Source: an uncultured Planctomycetota bacterium
GTDB taxonomy: Bacteria; Planctomycetota; Phycisphaerae; Sedimentisphaerales; Anaerobacaceae
Reading direction: 5' to 3'
Length of the DNA stretch: 6,821 bases
NCBI GenBank assembly: GCA_903927855.1
Contig: CAIYOL010000119.1
Location: 1-6,821, forward strand
Both the position numbers and the translations under genes were made by a program. The notes beneath the pieces are model-generated. The model was not told the origin of the DNA, did not search any database, and saw only the letters and a list, made by a program, of their open reading frames with translations. Shown here in pieces: positions 6,578-6,821 of this stretch (the first letter of the stretch is position 1; the number at the start of each line of letters is the position of its first letter).

Positions 6578-6821
6578 CTATTTCGGCATTATTGTTGAGC
6601 CATAAGCTCGAGATTCTTCCCGTTTTTGTTCTTCCGGACTCAGTAATCCATGTAATTGACGCACTACTGCTTTAATCGCTTCAAAATCTTCATCATTTAT
6701 AGCACGTCTCCCTTGGTCAAATAGCTGCTCGGCAAGATTTTGGTCTGACATCAAAGCCTTATTCTCCTCAAGATATTGAAACCGCTCAATCCAGAACCAT
6801 GGTTGCCTGTCAAATATCATA
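6578..6821 (-). CDS. C-terminal fragment of a larger protein, possibly Hsp70-family
   Basis: The frame is open from the window edge to a TAG stop at 6578-6580, giving about 80 residues. A Met codon falls at 6820, but no upstream sequence is available to test it as a start, and the content looks like the end of a longer protein. The visible part has an aromatic patch (PWFWIERFQYLEE), then amphipathic helices (LAEQLFDQGRRAI, FEAIKAVVRQLHGLLSPEEQ) and a short tail ending YGSTIMPK. The helical pattern and tail resemble, from memory, C-termini of some Hsp70/DnaK-like proteins in environmental bacteria, but no diagnostic Hsp70 motif lies in the window. Function is therefore unassigned with any certainty. 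It is codirectional with the HEAT gene, 193 bases upstream of it; the HEAT gene has its own promoter, so cotranscription is not needed. Confidence 0.6.
   Translation of the reverse strand, partial: MIFDRQPWFWIERFQYLEENKALMSDQNLAEQLFDQGRRAINDEDFEAIKAVVRQLHGLLSPEEQKREESRAYGSTIMPK

Overview
The window is bacterial chromosomal DNA of moderate GC. The best guess for the host is a planctomycete, possibly a Phycisphaerae-like lineage. This rests on gene style rather than a marker gene: a PilB/GspE-type ATPase with its own N-terminal membrane segments, beside a stand-alone FHA protein and a CvpA-like membrane protein; a large secreted HEAT-repeat protein; and a short dispersed repeat of the type whose translation reads SLRLRSGQA or PSTSLRTG. 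The phylum assignment is an inference.

Layout, left to right. Positions 1-1296 (minus) hold the first 432 codons of threonyl-tRNA synthetase (thrS), whose 3' end lies outside the window. A 377-base divergent intergenic region follows, with a good candidate promoter for each direction and a small hairpin in the thrS leader. Positions 1674-4503 (plus) hold a probable three-gene operon: an FHA phosphothreonine-reader protein, a membrane-anchored type II secretion/type IV pilus-family ATPase, and a CvpA-like four-helix membrane protein with a proline-rich tail. Positions 4516-6384 (minus) converge on that operon with only 12 bases between the stop codons. They encode an exported 622-residue HEAT-repeat protein with a strong Shine-Dalgarno and a TTGACA promoter. 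Positions 6578-6821 (minus) are the 3' end of another gene, tentatively an Hsp70-family protein.

How the genes may work together. thrS is housekeeping. The FHA, ATPase and CvpA-like genes look like one membrane-associated unit: the FHA protein could bind a phosphorylated partner, and the ATPase could be held at the membrane by its own helices near the CvpA-like protein. No pseudopilin, GspF/PilC or secretin gene is present, so any machine it powers must be encoded elsewhere. The HEAT-repeat protein is probably an exported scaffold with no visible catalytic motif.

The most unusual sequence-level observation is a cluster of two complete and one partial copies of a short repeat. It lies inside the HEAT-protein coding region just after the signal peptide and keeps the reading frame open. 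I found no wholly new system; the membrane-anchored ATPase with its FHA and CvpA partners is the best candidate for functional novelty.
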